Source: Halictus rubicundus (Eukaryota; Arthropoda; Insecta; Hymenoptera; Halictidae). From it: a stretch of 64,000 nucleotides of DNA. The stretch lies in assembly GCF_050948215.1 (NCBI RefSeq), contig NW_027488958.1:1-64000 (forward strand), written 5' to 3'. The translations under genes were made by a program, and so were the position numbers. This document shows, one piece after another, positions 47,001 to 61,299 of this stretch. The first letter of the stretch is position 1. Each line of letters begins with the position of its first letter. Under the pieces are notes generated by a model that made no database searches, was not told where the DNA came from, and saw only the letters and a list, made by a program, of their open reading frames with translations.

Positions 47001-50000
47001 ATAGGATAGGATAGAGCATAGGATAGGATAGACGATAGGATAGGATAGAGGATAGGATAGGATAGAGGATAGGATAGGATAGAGGATAGGATAGGATAGA
47101 GGATAGGATAGGATAGAGGATAGGATAGGATAGAGGATAGGATAGGATAGAGGATAGGATAGGATAGAGGATTGGATAGGATAGAGGATAGGATAGGATA
47201 GAGGATAGGATAGGATAGAGGATAGGATAGGATAGAGGATAGGATAGTATAGAGCATAGGATAGGATAGACGATAGGATAGGATAGAGGATAGGATAGGA
47301 TAGAGGATAGGATAGGATAGAGGATAGGATAGGATAGAGGATAGGATAGGATAGAGGATAGGATAGGATAGAGGATAGGATAGGATAGAGGATAGGATAG
47401 GATAGAGGATTGGATAGGATAGAGGATAGGATAGGATAGAGGATAGGATAGGATAGAGGATACGATAGGGGATTGGATAGGATAGAGGATAGGATAGGAT
47501 AGCGGATAGGATAGGATAGAGGATAGGATAGGATAGATGACAGGAAAGGATTGAGGATAGGAGAGGATAGAGGATAGGATAGGATAGAGGATAGGATAGC
47601 ATTGAGGATAGGATAGGATAGAGGATAGGATAGAGGATAGGATATGGGATTGGATAGGATTGAGGATATTATGGGATAGAGGATAGGATAGGATAGAGGA
47701 TAGGATAGGATAGAGGATACGATAGGCTATTGGATAGGATAGAGGATAGGATAGGATAGCGGATAGGATAGGATAGAGGATAGGATAGGATAGAGGATAC
47801 GATAGGGGATTGGATAGGATAGAGGATAGGATAGGATAGCGGATAGGATAGGATAGTGGATAGGATAGGATAGATGACAGGAAAGGATTGAGGATAGGAG
47901 AGGATAGATGATAGGATAGTACAGAGGATATGATAGGATAGATGATAGGATAGGATAGTTTATACGATAGGGGATTGGATAGGATAGAGGATATGATAGG
48001 GTAGCGGATAGGATAGGATAGAGGATAGGATAGGATAGAGGATAGGATAGGATAGAGGATAGGATAGGATAGAGGATAGGATAGAGGATAGGATATGGGA
48101 TTGGATAGGATAGAGGATATTATGGGATAGAGGATAGGATAGGATAGAGGATACGATAGGATAGAGGATAAGATAGGGGATTGGATAGGATAGAGGATAT
48201 GATAGTATAGCGGATAGGATAGGATAGAGGATAGGATAGGATAGTTTATACGATAGGGGATTGGATAGGATAGAGGATATGATAGGGTAGCGGATAGGAT
48301 AGGATAGAGGATAGGATAGGATAGAGGATAGGATAGGATAGAGGATAGGATAGGATAGAGGATACGATAGGGGATTGAATAGGATAGAGGATAGGATAGG
48401 ATAGAGGATAGGATGGGATAGAGGATACGATAGGGGATTCGATAGGATAGAGGATAGGATAGGATAGAGGATAAGATAGGATAGAGGATAGGATAGGATA
48501 GAGGATAGGACAGGATTGAGGATAGGATAGTATAGAGGATAGGATAGGATAGAGGATAGGATAGGAAAGAGGATAGGATAGGATAGAGGATAGGACAGGA
48601 TAGACGATAGGATAGATGATAGGATATAGGATTGGATAGGATTGAGGATAATATGGGATAGAGGATAGGATAGGATAGAGGATAGGATAGGATAGAGCAT
48701 AGAATAGGATAGTGGATAGGATAGGATAGAGGATAGGATAGGATAGAGGATAGGATAGGATAGAGGATAGGATAGGATAGTGGATAGGATAGGATAGTGG
48801 ATAGGATAGGATAGAGGATAGGATAGGATAGAGGATAGGATAGGATAGAGGATAGGATAGGATAGTGGATAGGATAGGATAGAGGATAGGATAGGATAGA
48901 GGATAGGATAGGATAGAGTATAGGATAGGATAGAGGATAGGATAGGATAGAGGATAGGATAGGATAGAGGATACGATAGGGGATTGAATAGGAGAGAAAA
49001 TAGGATAGGATAGCGGATAGGATAGGATAGAGGATAGGATGGGATAGAGGATACGATAGGGGATTCGATAGGATAGAGGATAGGATAGGAGAGAGGATAG
49101 GATAGGATAGAGGATAGGATAGGATAGAGGATAGGATAGGATAGAGGATAGGATAGGATAGAGGATAGGATAGGATAGAGGATAGGATAGGGTAGAGGAT
49201 AGGATAGGATAGAGGATAGGATAGGATAGAGGATAGGATAGGATAGAGGATAGGATAGGATAGAGGATAGGATAGCATAGAGGATAGGATAGAGGATAGG
49301 ATAGGATAGAGGATAGGATAGGATAGACGATAGGATACATGATAGGATATAGGATTAGATAGGATTGAGGATAATATGGGATAGAGGATAGGATAGGATG
49401 GGATAGGATAGAGGAGAGGATAGGATAGAGAAGAGGATAGGATAGCGGATAGGATAGGACAGAGGATAGGATAGGATTGAGGATAGGATAGGTTAGAGGA
49501 TAGGATAGGATAGAGGATAGGATAGGATAGAGGATAGGATAGGATAGAGGATAGGATAGGATAGTGGATAGGATAGGATAGAGGATAGGATTTGATAGCG
49601 GATAGGATAGGATAGAGGATAGGATAGGATAGAGGATACGATAGGATAGAGAATAGGATAGGATAGCAGATATGATAGGATAGAGGGTGAGATAGGATTG
49701 AGGATAGGATAGCATAGAGGATAGGATAGGATAGAGGATACGATAGGGGATTGGATAGGATAGAGGATAGGATAGGATAGCGGATAGGATAGGATAGAGG
49801 ATAGGATAGGATAGATGACAGGAAAGGATTGAGGATAGGATAGGATAGATGATAGGATAGGATAGCGGATACGATAGGATAGAGGATAGGATAGCGGATA
49901 GGATAGGATAGAGGATACGATAGGATTGAGGATAGGGTAGGATAGAGGATAGGACAGGATAGACGATAGGATAGATGATAGGATATAGGATTGGATAGGA

Positions 50001-50174
50001 TTGAGGATAGGATAGGATAGAGGATAGGATAGTATAGAGGATAGGATAGGATAGTGGATAGGATAGGATAGAGGATAGGATTTGATAGCGGATAGGATAG
50101 GATAGAGGATAGGATAGGATAGAGGATACGATAGGATAGAGAATAGGATAGGATAGCAGATATGATAGGATAGA
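44059..50174 (+). repeat. higher-order repeat A, copy 2 (6.1 kb)
   Basis: It runs from the GGGTGAGATAGG marker at 44059 to the next at 50175. Positions 41486, 42581, 43471, 43569 and 44341 each recur exactly 6,116 bases downstream (47602, 48697, 49587, 49685, 50457). A single constant shift thus holds for almost 3 kb, with only scattered substitutions, such as GAGCATAGG near 42209 against GAGGATAGG in the other copy. Confidence 0.85.
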
Positions 50175-51118
50175 GGGTGAGATAGGATTGAGGATAGGAT
50201 AGCATAGAGGATAGGATAGGATAGAGGATACGATAGGGGATTGGATAGGATAGAGGATAGGATAGGATAGCGGATAGGATAGGATAGAGGATAGGATAGG
50301 ATAGATGACAGGAAAGGATTGAGGATAGGATAGGATAGATGATAGGATAGGATAGCGGATAGGATAGGATAGAGGATAGAATAGCGGATAGGATAGGATA
50401 GAGGATAGGATAGGATTGAGGATATGGTAGGATAGAGGATAGGATAGGATAGAGGATAGCATAGGATAGAGGATAGGATAGGATAGAGGATACGATAGGG
50501 GATATGATAGGATAGAGGATAGGATAGGGTAGCGGATAGGATAGGATGGGATAGAGGATAGGATAGGATAGAGGATAGGATAGGATAGAGGATAGGATAG
50601 GATAGAGGATAGGATAGGATAGGATAGAGGATAGGATAGGATAGAGGATAGGATAGGATAGAGGATAGGATAGGATAGAAGATAGGATAGGATAGAGGAT
50701 AGGATAGGATAGAGGATAGGGTAGGATAGAGGATAGGATAGGATAGAGGATAGGATAGGATAGTGGATACGATAGGGGATTGGATAGGATAGAGGATAGG
50801 ATAGGATAGAGGATAGGATAGGATAGAGAATAGGATAGGATAGAGGATAGTATAGGATAGATGGAAGAAAAGCATTGAGGTTAGGATAGGATAGGATAGA
50901 GAATAAGATAGGATGGAGGATAAGATAAGATAGAGGATAGGATAGGATAGAGGATAGGATAGGGTAGAGGATAGAATAGGATAGACGATAGGATACATGA
51001 TAGGAGATAGGATTGGATAGGATTGAGGATAATATGGGATAGAGGATAGGATAGGATGGGATAGGATAGAGGATAGGATAGGATAGAGAAGAGGATAGGA
51101 TAGCGGATAGGATAGAGG
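50175..51118 (+). repeat. higher-order repeat A, partial third copy
   Basis: It opens with the GGGTGAGATAGG marker and contains the ATGGAAGAAAAGCATTGAGG marker at 50861 (shift 5,997 from copy 2). The TATTATGGGATAGACTA block present in the earlier copies is missing. Order with copy 2 is lost after about 51.1 kb. Confidence 0.7.
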
Positions 51119-53960
51119 ATAGGATAGGATTGAGAATAGGATAGGATAGAGGATAGGATAGGATAGAGGATAGGATAGGATAGAGGATAGGATAGGATAG
51201 AGGATAGGATAGGATAGTGGATAGGATAGGATAGAGGATAGGATAGGATAGCGGGTAGGATAGGATAGAGGATAGGATAGGATAGAGGATACGATAGGAT
51301 AGAGAATAGGATAGGATAGCAGATATGATAGGATAGAGGATAAGATAGGATTGAGGATAGGATAGCATAGAGGATAGGATATGATAGAGGATACGATAGG
51401 CGATTGGATAGGATAGAGGATAGGATAGGATAGCGGATAGGATAGGATAGAGGATAGGATAGGATTGAGGATAGGATATAATAGAGGATAGGATGGGATA
51501 GAGGATAGGATATGATAGAGAATAGGATAGGATAGCGGATAGGATAGGATAGAGAATAGGATAGGATAGCGGATAGGATAGGATAGCGGATAGGATAGGA
51601 TAGAGGATAGGATATAGGATAGGATAGGATTGAGGATATTATGGGATAGAGGATAGGATAGGATAGAGGATACGATAGGATAGAGGATAGGATAGGATAG
51701 AGCATAGAATAGGATAGTGGATAGGATAGGATAGAGGATAGGATAGGATAGAGGATAGGATAGGATAGAGTATAGGATAAGATAGTGGATAGGATAGGAT
51801 AGTGGATAGCATAGGATAGAGGATAGGATAGGATAGAGTATAGGATAGGATAGAGGATAGGATAGGATAGAGGATAGGATAGGATAGAGGATAGGATAGG
51901 ATAGAGCATAGGATAGGATAGACGATAGGATAGATAATAGGATATAGGATTGGATAGGATTGAGGATAATATGGGATAGAGGATAGGACAGGATGGGATA
52001 GGATAGAGGATACGATAGGATAGAGAATAGGAAGGATAGAGGAAAGGATAGGATAGAGCATAGAATAGGATAGTGGATAGGATAGAGGATACGATAGGAT
52101 AGAGGATAGGATAGGATAGAGGATAGGATAGGATAGTGGATAGGATAGGATAGAGGATAGGATAGGATAGAGGATAGGATAGGATAAAAGGATAGGATAG
52201 GATAGAGGATAGGATAGGATAGAGGATAGGATAGGATAGATGATAGGATAGGATAGAGGATAGGATAGGATAGGATAGTGGATAGGATAGGATAGGATAG
52301 AGGATAGGATAGGATAGAGGATAGGATAGGATAGTGGATAGGATAGGATAGTGGATAGGATAGGATAGAGGATAGGATAGGATAGAGTATAGGATAGGAT
52401 AGAGGATAGCATAGGATAGAGGATAGGATAGGATAGAGGATAGGATAGGATAGAGTATAGGATAGGATAGAGGATAGCATAGGATAGAGGATAGGATAGG
52501 ATAGAGGATACGATAGGATAGAGAATAGGATAGGATAGCAGATATGATAGGATAGAGGATAAGATAGGATTGAGGATAGGATAGCATAGAGGATAGGATA
52601 TGATAGAGGATACGATAGGCGATTGGATAGGATAGAGGATAGGATAGGATAGCGGATAGGATAGGATAGAGGATAGGATAGGATAGATGACAGGAAAGGA
52701 TTGAGGATAGGATAGGATAGATGATAGGATAGTAAAGAGGATAGGATAGGATAGATGATAGGATAGGATAGCGGATAGGATAGGATAGAGGATAGGATAG
52801 GATTGAGGATAGGGTAGGATAGAGGATAGGATAGGATAGAGTATAGGATAGGATAGAGGATAGCATAGGATAGAGGATAGGATAGGATAGAGGATAGGAT
52901 AGGATAGAGGATAGGATAGGATAGACGATAGGATAGATGATAGGATATAGGATTGGATAGGATTGAGGATAATATGGGATAGAGGATAGGATAGGATTGG
53001 ATAGGATAGTGGATAGGATAGGATAGAGGATAGGATAGGATAGAGGATAGGATATGATAAAGAATAGGATAGGATATCGGATAGGATAGGATAGAGAATA
53101 GGATAGGATAGCGGATAGGATAGGATAGAGGATAGGATATAGGATTGGATAGGATTGAGGATATTATGGGATAGAGGATAGGATAGGATAGGATAGAGGA
53201 TAGGATAGGATAGAGGATAGGATAGGATAGAGGATAGGATAGGATAGAGGATAGGGTAGGATAGAGGATAGGGTAGGATAGAGGATAGGATAGGATAGCG
53301 GGTAGGATAGGATAGAGGATAGGATAGGATAGAGGATACGATAGGATAGAGAATAGGATAGGATAGCAGATTAGATAGGATAGAGGATAAGATAGGATAG
53401 AGGATACGATAGGGGATTGAATAGGATAGAGGATAGTATAGGATAGCGGATAGGATAGGATAGAGGATAGGATGGGATAGAGGATACGATAGGGGATTCG
53501 ATAGAATAGAGGATAGGATAGGATAGAGGATAGGATAGGATAGAGGATAGGATAGGATAGAGGATAGGATATAATAGAGGATAGGATACAGGATAGCATA
53601 GCATAGAGGATGGGATAGGATAGAGGATATAATAGGATAGAGGATAGGATAGGATAGAGGATAGGACGGGATAGACGATAGGATAGATGATAGGATATAG
53701 GATTGGATAGGATTGAGGATAATATGGGATAGAGGATAGGATAGGATGGGATAGGATAGAGGATAGGATAGGATACAGAAGAGGATAGGATAGCGGATAG
53801 GATAGGATAGAGGATAGGATGGGATAGAGGATACGATAGGGGATTCGATAGGATAGAGGATAGGATAGGATAGAGGATAGGATAGGATAGAGGATAGGAT
53901 AGGATAGAGGATAGGATAGGATAGAGGATAGGATAGGATAGAGGATAGGATAGGATAGAG

Positions 53961-56900
53961 GATAGGATAGAGGATAGGATAGGATAGAGGATAGGATATA
54001 ATAGAGGATAGGATACAGGATAGAATAGCATAGAAGATGGGATAGGATAGAGGATAGGATAGGATAGAGGATAGGATAGGATAGAGGATAGGACAGGATA
54101 GACGATAGGATAGATGATAGGATATAGGATTGGATAGGATTGAGGATAATATGGGATGGAGGATAGGATAGGATGGGATAGGATAGAGGATAGGATAGGA
54201 TACAGAAGAGGATAGGATAGCGGATAGGATAGGATAGAGGATAGGATAGGATTGAGGATAGGATAGGATAGAGGATAGGATGGGGTAGAGCATAGGATAT
54301 GATAGAGAATAGGATAGGATAGCGGATAGAATAGGATAGAGGATAGGACAGGATTGAGGATAGGATAGTATAGAGGATAGGATAGGATAGTGGATAGGAT
54401 AGGATAGGATAGAGGATAGGATAGGATAGTGGATAGGATAGGATGGAGGATAGGATAGGATAGAGGATAGGATAGGATAGAGGATAGGATAGAGGATAGG
54501 ATATGGGATTGGATTGGATTGAGGATATTATGGGATAGAGGATAGGATAGGATAGCATAGAGGATAGGATAGGATAGAGGATAGGATAGGATAGAGGATA
54601 GGATAGGATAGAGGATAGGATAGGATAGAGGATACGATAGGATAGAGGATAGGATAGGATAGAGGGTAGGATAGGATAGAGCATAGAATAGGATAGTGGA
54701 TAGGATAGGATAGAGGATAGGATAGGATAGAGCATAGGATAGGATAGAGGATAGGATAGGATAGTGGATAGGATAGGATAGTGGATAGGATAGGATAGAG
54801 GATAGGATAGGATAGAGTATAGGATAGGATAGAGGATAGCATAGGATAGAGGATAGGATAGGATAGAGGATAGGATAGGATAGAGGATAGGATAGGATAG
54901 ACGATAGGATAGATGATAGGATATAGGATTGGATAGGATTGAGGATAATATGGGATAGAGGATAGGATAGGATGGGATAGGATAGAGGATAGGATAGGAT
55001 ACAGAAGAGGATAGGATAGCGGATAGGATAGGATAGAGGATAGGATGGGATAGAGGATACGATAGGGGATTCGATAGGATAGAGGATAGGATAGGATAGA
55101 GGATAGGATAGGATAGAGGATAGGATAGGATAGAGGATACGATAGGGGATTCGATAGGATAGAGGATAGGATAGGATAGAGGATAGGATAGGATAGAGGA
55201 TAGGATAGGATAGAGGATAGGATATAATAGAGGATAGGATACAGGATAGAATAGCATAGAGGATGGGATAGGATAGAGGATATAATAGGATAGAGGATAG
55301 GATAGGATAGAGGGTAGGACGGGATAGACGATAGGATAGATGATAGGATATAGGATTGGATAGGATTGAGGATAATATGGGATAGAGGATAGGATAGGAT
55401 GGGATAGGATAGAGGATAGGATAGGATACAGAAGAGGATAGGATAGCGGATAGGATAGGATAGAGGATAGGATGGGATAGAGGATACGATAGGGGATTCG
55501 ATAGGATAGAGGATAGGATAGGATAGAGGATAGGATAGGATAGAGGATAGGATAGAGGATAGGATAGAGGATAGGATAGAGGATAGGATAGGATAGAGGA
55601 TAGGATATAATAGAGGATAGGATACAGGATAGAATAGCATAGAAGATGGGATAGGATAGAGGATAGGATAGGATAGAGGATAGGATAGGATAGAGGATAG
55701 GACAGGATAGACGATAGGATAGATGATAGGATATAGGATTGGATAGGATTGAGGATAATATGGGATAGAGGATAGGATAGGATGGGATAGGATAGAGGAT
55801 AGGATAGGATACAGAAGAGGATAGGATAGCGGATAGGATAGGATAGAGGATAGGATAGGATTGAGGATAGGATAGGATAGAGGATAGGATGGGGTAGAGG
55901 ATAGGATATGATAGAGAATAGGATAGGATAGCGGATAGGATAGGATAGAGGATAGGACAGGATTGAGGATAGGATAGTATAGAGGATAGGATAGGATAGA
56001 GGATAGGATAGGATAGAGGATACGATAGGGGATTGAATAGGATAGAGGGTAGGATAGGATAGGATACAGGATAGGATAGGATAGAGGATACGATAGGATA
56101 GAGGATAGGATAGGATAGAGGATAGGATAGGATAGAGGATAGGATAGGATAGAGCATAGAATAGGATAGTGGATAGGATAGAGGATAGGATAGGATAGAG
56201 GATAGGATAGGATAGAGGATAGGATAGGATAGTGGATAGGATAGGATAGTATAGTGGATAGGATAGGGTAAAAGGATAGGATAGGATAGAGGATAGGATA
56301 GGATAGAGGATAGGATATGATAAAGGATAGGATAGCATAGAGGATAGGATAGGATAGAGGATAGGATAGGATAGTGGATAGGATAGGATGGAGGATAGGA
56401 TAGGATAGAGGATAGGATAGAGGATAGGATATGGGATTGGATTGGATTGAGGATATTATGGGATAGAGGATAGGATAGGATAGGATAGAGGATAGGATAG
56501 TATAGAGGATAGGATAGGATAGAGGATAGGATAGGATAGAGGATAGGATAGGATAGAGGATACGATAGGATAGAGGATAGGATAGGATAGAGGATAGGAT
56601 AGGATAGAGCATAGAATAGGATAGTGGATAGGATAGGATAGAGGATAGGATAGGATAGAGGATAGGATAGGATAGAGGATAGGATAGGATAGTGGATAGG
56701 ATAGGATAGTGGATCGGATAGGATAGAGGATAGGATAGGATAGAGGATACGATAGGATAGAGGATAGGATAGGATAGAGGATAGAATAGGATAGAGCATA
56801 GAATAGGATAGTGGATAGGATAGGATAGAGGATAGGATAGGATAGAGTATAGGATAGGATAGAGGATAGGATAGGATAGAGGATAGGATAGGATAGAGGA

Positions 56901-57590
56901 TAGGATAGGATAGAGTATAGGATAGGATAGAGGATAGGATAGGATAGAGTATAGGATAGGATAGAGGATAGCATAGGATAGAGGATAGGATAGGATAGAG
57001 GATAGGATAGGATAGAGGATAGGATAGGATAGACGATAGGATAGATGATAGGATATAGGATTGGATAGGATTGAGGATAATATGGGATAGAGGATAGGAT
57101 AGGATTGGATAGGATATTGGATAGGATAGGATAGAGGATAGGATATGATAAACAATAGGATAGGATATCGGATAGGATAGGATAGAGAATAGGATAGGAT
57201 AGCGGATAGGATAGGATAGAGGATAGGATATAGGATTGGATAGGATTGAGGATATTATGGGATAGAGGATAGGATAGGATAGGATAGAGGATAGGATAGG
57301 ATAGAGGATAGGATAGGATAGAGGATAGGATAGGATAGAGGATAGGGTAGGATAGAGGATAGGATAGGATAGCGGGTAGGATAGGATAGAGGATAGGATA
57401 GGATAGAGGATACGATAGGATGGACAATAGGATAGGATAGCAGATATGATAGGATAGAGGATAAGATAGGATAGAGGATACGATAGGGGATTGAATAGGA
57501 TAGAGGATAGTATAGGATAGCGGATAGGATAGGATAGAGGATAGGATGGGAAAGAGGATACGATAGGGGATTCGATAGGATAGAGGATAG
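53961..57590 (+). repeat. higher-order repeat B, copy 1 (3,630 bp)
   Basis: Every marker checked recurs exactly 3,630 bases downstream, for example TAGAAGATGGG at 54031 and 57661, ATGGGATGGAGG at 54151 and 57781, GATAGAGAATAGG at 54301 and 57931, and TAGGATTGAGGATATTATGG at 57241 and 60871. Only three substitutions were noticed between the copies (near 53987, 55314 and 56335). The shared block extends about 95 bases past this boundary. Confidence 0.9.
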
Positions 57591-60500
57591 GATAGGATAG
57601 AGGATAGGATAGGATATAGGATAGGATATAATAGAGGATAGGATACAGGATAGAATAGCATAGAAGATGGGATAGGATAGAGGATAGGATAGGATAGAGG
57701 ATAGGATAGGATAGAGGATAGGACAGGATAGACGATAGGATAGATGATAGGATATAGGATTGGATAGGATTGAGGATAATATGGGATGGAGGATAGGATA
57801 GGATGGGATAGGATAGAGGATAGGATAGGATACAGAAGAGGATAGGATAGCGGATAGGATAGGATAGAGGATAGGATAGGATTGAGGATAGGATAGGATA
57901 GAGGATAGGATGGGGTAGAGCATAGGATATGATAGAGAATAGGATAGGATAGCGGATAGAATAGGATAGAGGATAGGACAGGATTGAGGATAGGATAGTA
58001 TAGAGGATAGGATAGGATAGTGGATAGGATAGGATAGGATAGAGGATAGGATAGGATAGTGGATAGGATAGGATGGAGGATAGGATAGGATAGAGGATAG
58101 GATAGGATAGAGGATAGGATAGAGGATAGGATATGGGATTGGATTGGATTGAGGATATTATGGGATAGAGGATAGGATAGGATAGCATAGAGGATAGGAT
58201 AGGATAGAGGATAGGATAGGATAGAGGATAGGATAGGATAGAGGATAGGATAGGATAGAGGATACGATAGGATAGAGGATAGGATAGGATAGAGGGTAGG
58301 ATAGGATAGAGCATAGAATAGGATAGTGGATAGGATAGGATAGAGGATAGGATAGGATAGAGCATAGGATAGGATAGAGGATAGGATAGGATAGTGGATA
58401 GGATAGGATAGTGGATAGGATAGGATAGAGGATAGGATAGGATAGAGTATAGGATAGGATAGAGGATAGCATAGGATAGAGGATAGGATAGGATAGAGGA
58501 TAGGATAGGATAGAGGATAGGATAGGATAGACGATAGGATAGATGATAGGATATAGGATTGGATAGGATTGAGGATAATATGGGATAGAGGATAGGATAG
58601 GATGGGATAGGATAGAGGATAGGATAGGATACAGAAGAGGATAGGATAGCGGATAGGATAGGATAGAGGATAGGATGGGATAGAGGATACGATAGGGGAT
58701 TCGATAGGATAGAGGATAGGATAGGATAGAGGATAGGATAGGATAGAGGATAGGATAGGATAGAGGATACGATAGGGGATTCGATAGGATAGAGGATAGG
58801 ATAGGATAGAGGATAGGATAGGATAGAGGATAGGATAGGATAGAGGATAGGATATAATAGAGGATAGGATACAGGATAGAATAGCATAGAGGATGGGATA
58901 GGATAGAGGATATAATAGGATAGAGGATAGGATAGGATAGAGGATAGGACGGGATAGACGATAGGATAGATGATAGGATATAGGATTGGATAGGATTGAG
59001 GATAATATGGGATAGAGGATAGGATAGGATGGGATAGGATAGAGGATAGGATAGGATACAGAAGAGGATAGGATAGCGGATAGGATAGGATAGAGGATAG
59101 GATGGGATAGAGGATACGATAGGGGATTCGATAGGATAGAGGATAGGATAGGATAGAGGATAGGATAGGATAGAGGATAGGATAGAGGATAGGATAGAGG
59201 ATAGGATAGAGGATAGGATAGGATAGAGGATAGGATATAATAGAGGATAGGATACAGGATAGAATAGCATAGAAGATGGGATAGGATAGAGGATAGGATA
59301 GGATAGAGGATAGGATAGGATAGAGGATAGGACAGGATAGACGATAGGATAGATGATAGGATATAGGATTGGATAGGATTGAGGATAATATGGGATAGAG
59401 GATAGGATAGGATGGGATAGGATAGAGGATAGGATAGGATACAGAAGAGGATAGGATAGCGGATAGGATAGGATAGAGGATAGGATAGGATTGAGGATAG
59501 GATAGGATAGAGGATAGGATGGGGTAGAGGATAGGATATGATAGAGAATAGGATAGGATAGCGGATAGGATAGGATAGAGGATAGGACAGGATTGAGGAT
59601 AGGATAGTATAGAGGATAGGATAGGATAGAGGATAGGATAGGATAGAGGATACGATAGGGGATTGAATAGGATAGAGGGTAGGATAGGATAGGATACAGG
59701 ATAGGATAGGATAGAGGATACGATAGGATAGAGGATAGGATAGGATAGAGGATAGGATAGGATAGAGGATAGGATAGGATAGAGCATAGAATAGGATAGT
59801 GGATAGGATAGAGGATAGGATAGGATAGAGGATAGGATAGGATAGAGGATAGGATAGGATAGTGGATAGGATAGGATAGTATAGTGGATAGGATAGGGTA
59901 AAAGGATAGGATAGGATAGAGGATAGGATAGGATAGAGGATAGGATATGATAAAGGATAGGATAGGATAGAGGATAGGATAGGATAGAGGATAGGATAGG
60001 ATAGTGGATAGGATAGGATGGAGGATAGGATAGGATAGAGGATAGGATAGAGGATAGGATATGGGATTGGATTGGATTGAGGATATTATGGGATAGAGGA
60101 TAGGATAGGATAGGATAGAGGATAGGATAGTATAGAGGATAGGATAGGATAGAGGATAGGATAGGATAGAGGATAGGATAGGATAGAGGATACGATAGGA
60201 TAGAGGATAGGATAGGATAGAGGATAGGATAGGATAGAGCATAGAATAGGATAGTGGATAGGATAGGATAGAGGATAGGATAGGATAGAGGATAGGATAG
60301 GATAGAGGATAGGATAGGATAGTGGATAGGATAGGATAGTGGATCGGATAGGATAGAGGATAGGATAGGATAGAGGATACGATAGGATAGAGGATAGGAT
60401 AGGATAGAGGATAGAATAGGATAGAGCATAGAATAGGATAGTGGATAGGATAGGATAGAGGATAGGATAGGATAGAGTATAGGATAGGATAGAGGATAGG

Positions 60501-61220
60501 ATAGGATAGAGGATAGGATAGGATAGAGGATAGGATAGGATAGAGTATAGGATAGGATAGAGGATAGGATAGGATAGAGTATAGGATAGGATAGAGGATA
60601 GCATAGGATAGAGGATAGGATAGGATAGAGGATAGGATAGGATAGAGGATAGGATAGGATAGACGATAGGATAGATGATAGGATATAGGATTGGATAGGA
60701 TTGAGGATAATATGGGATAGAGGATAGGATAGGATTGGATAGGATATTGGATAGGATAGGATAGAGGATAGGATATGATAAACAATAGGATAGGATATCG
60801 GATAGGATAGGATAGAGAATAGGATAGGATAGCGGATAGGATAGGATAGAGGATAGGATATAGGATTGGATAGGATTGAGGATATTATGGGATAGAGGAT
60901 AGGATAGGATAGGATAGAGGATAGGATAGGATAGAGGATAGGATAGGATAGAGGATAGGATAGGATAGAGGATAGGGTAGGATAGAGGATAGGATAGGAT
61001 AGCGGGTAGGATAGGATAGAGGATAGGATAGGATAGAGGATACGATAGGATGGACAATAGGATAGGATAGCAGATATGATAGGATAGAGGATAAGATAGG
61101 ATAGAGGATACGATAGGGGATTGAATAGGATAGAGGATAGTATAGGATAGCGGATAGGATAGGATAGAGGATAGGATGGGAAAGAGGATACGATAGGGGA
61201 TTCGATAGGATAGAGGATAG
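57591..61220 (+). repeat. higher-order repeat B, copy 2 (3,630 bp)
   Basis: It is in tandem with copy 1 and nearly identical to it. The match continues to about 61315 and then changes to related but differently ordered units. Near-identity over 3.6 kb within a degenerate satellite points to a recent unequal exchange, or to duplicated sequence in the assembly. Confidence 0.9.
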
Positions 61221-61299
61221 GATAGGATAGAGGATAGGATAGGATAGAGGATAGGATATAATAGAGGATAGGATACAGGATAGAATAGCATAGAGGATG

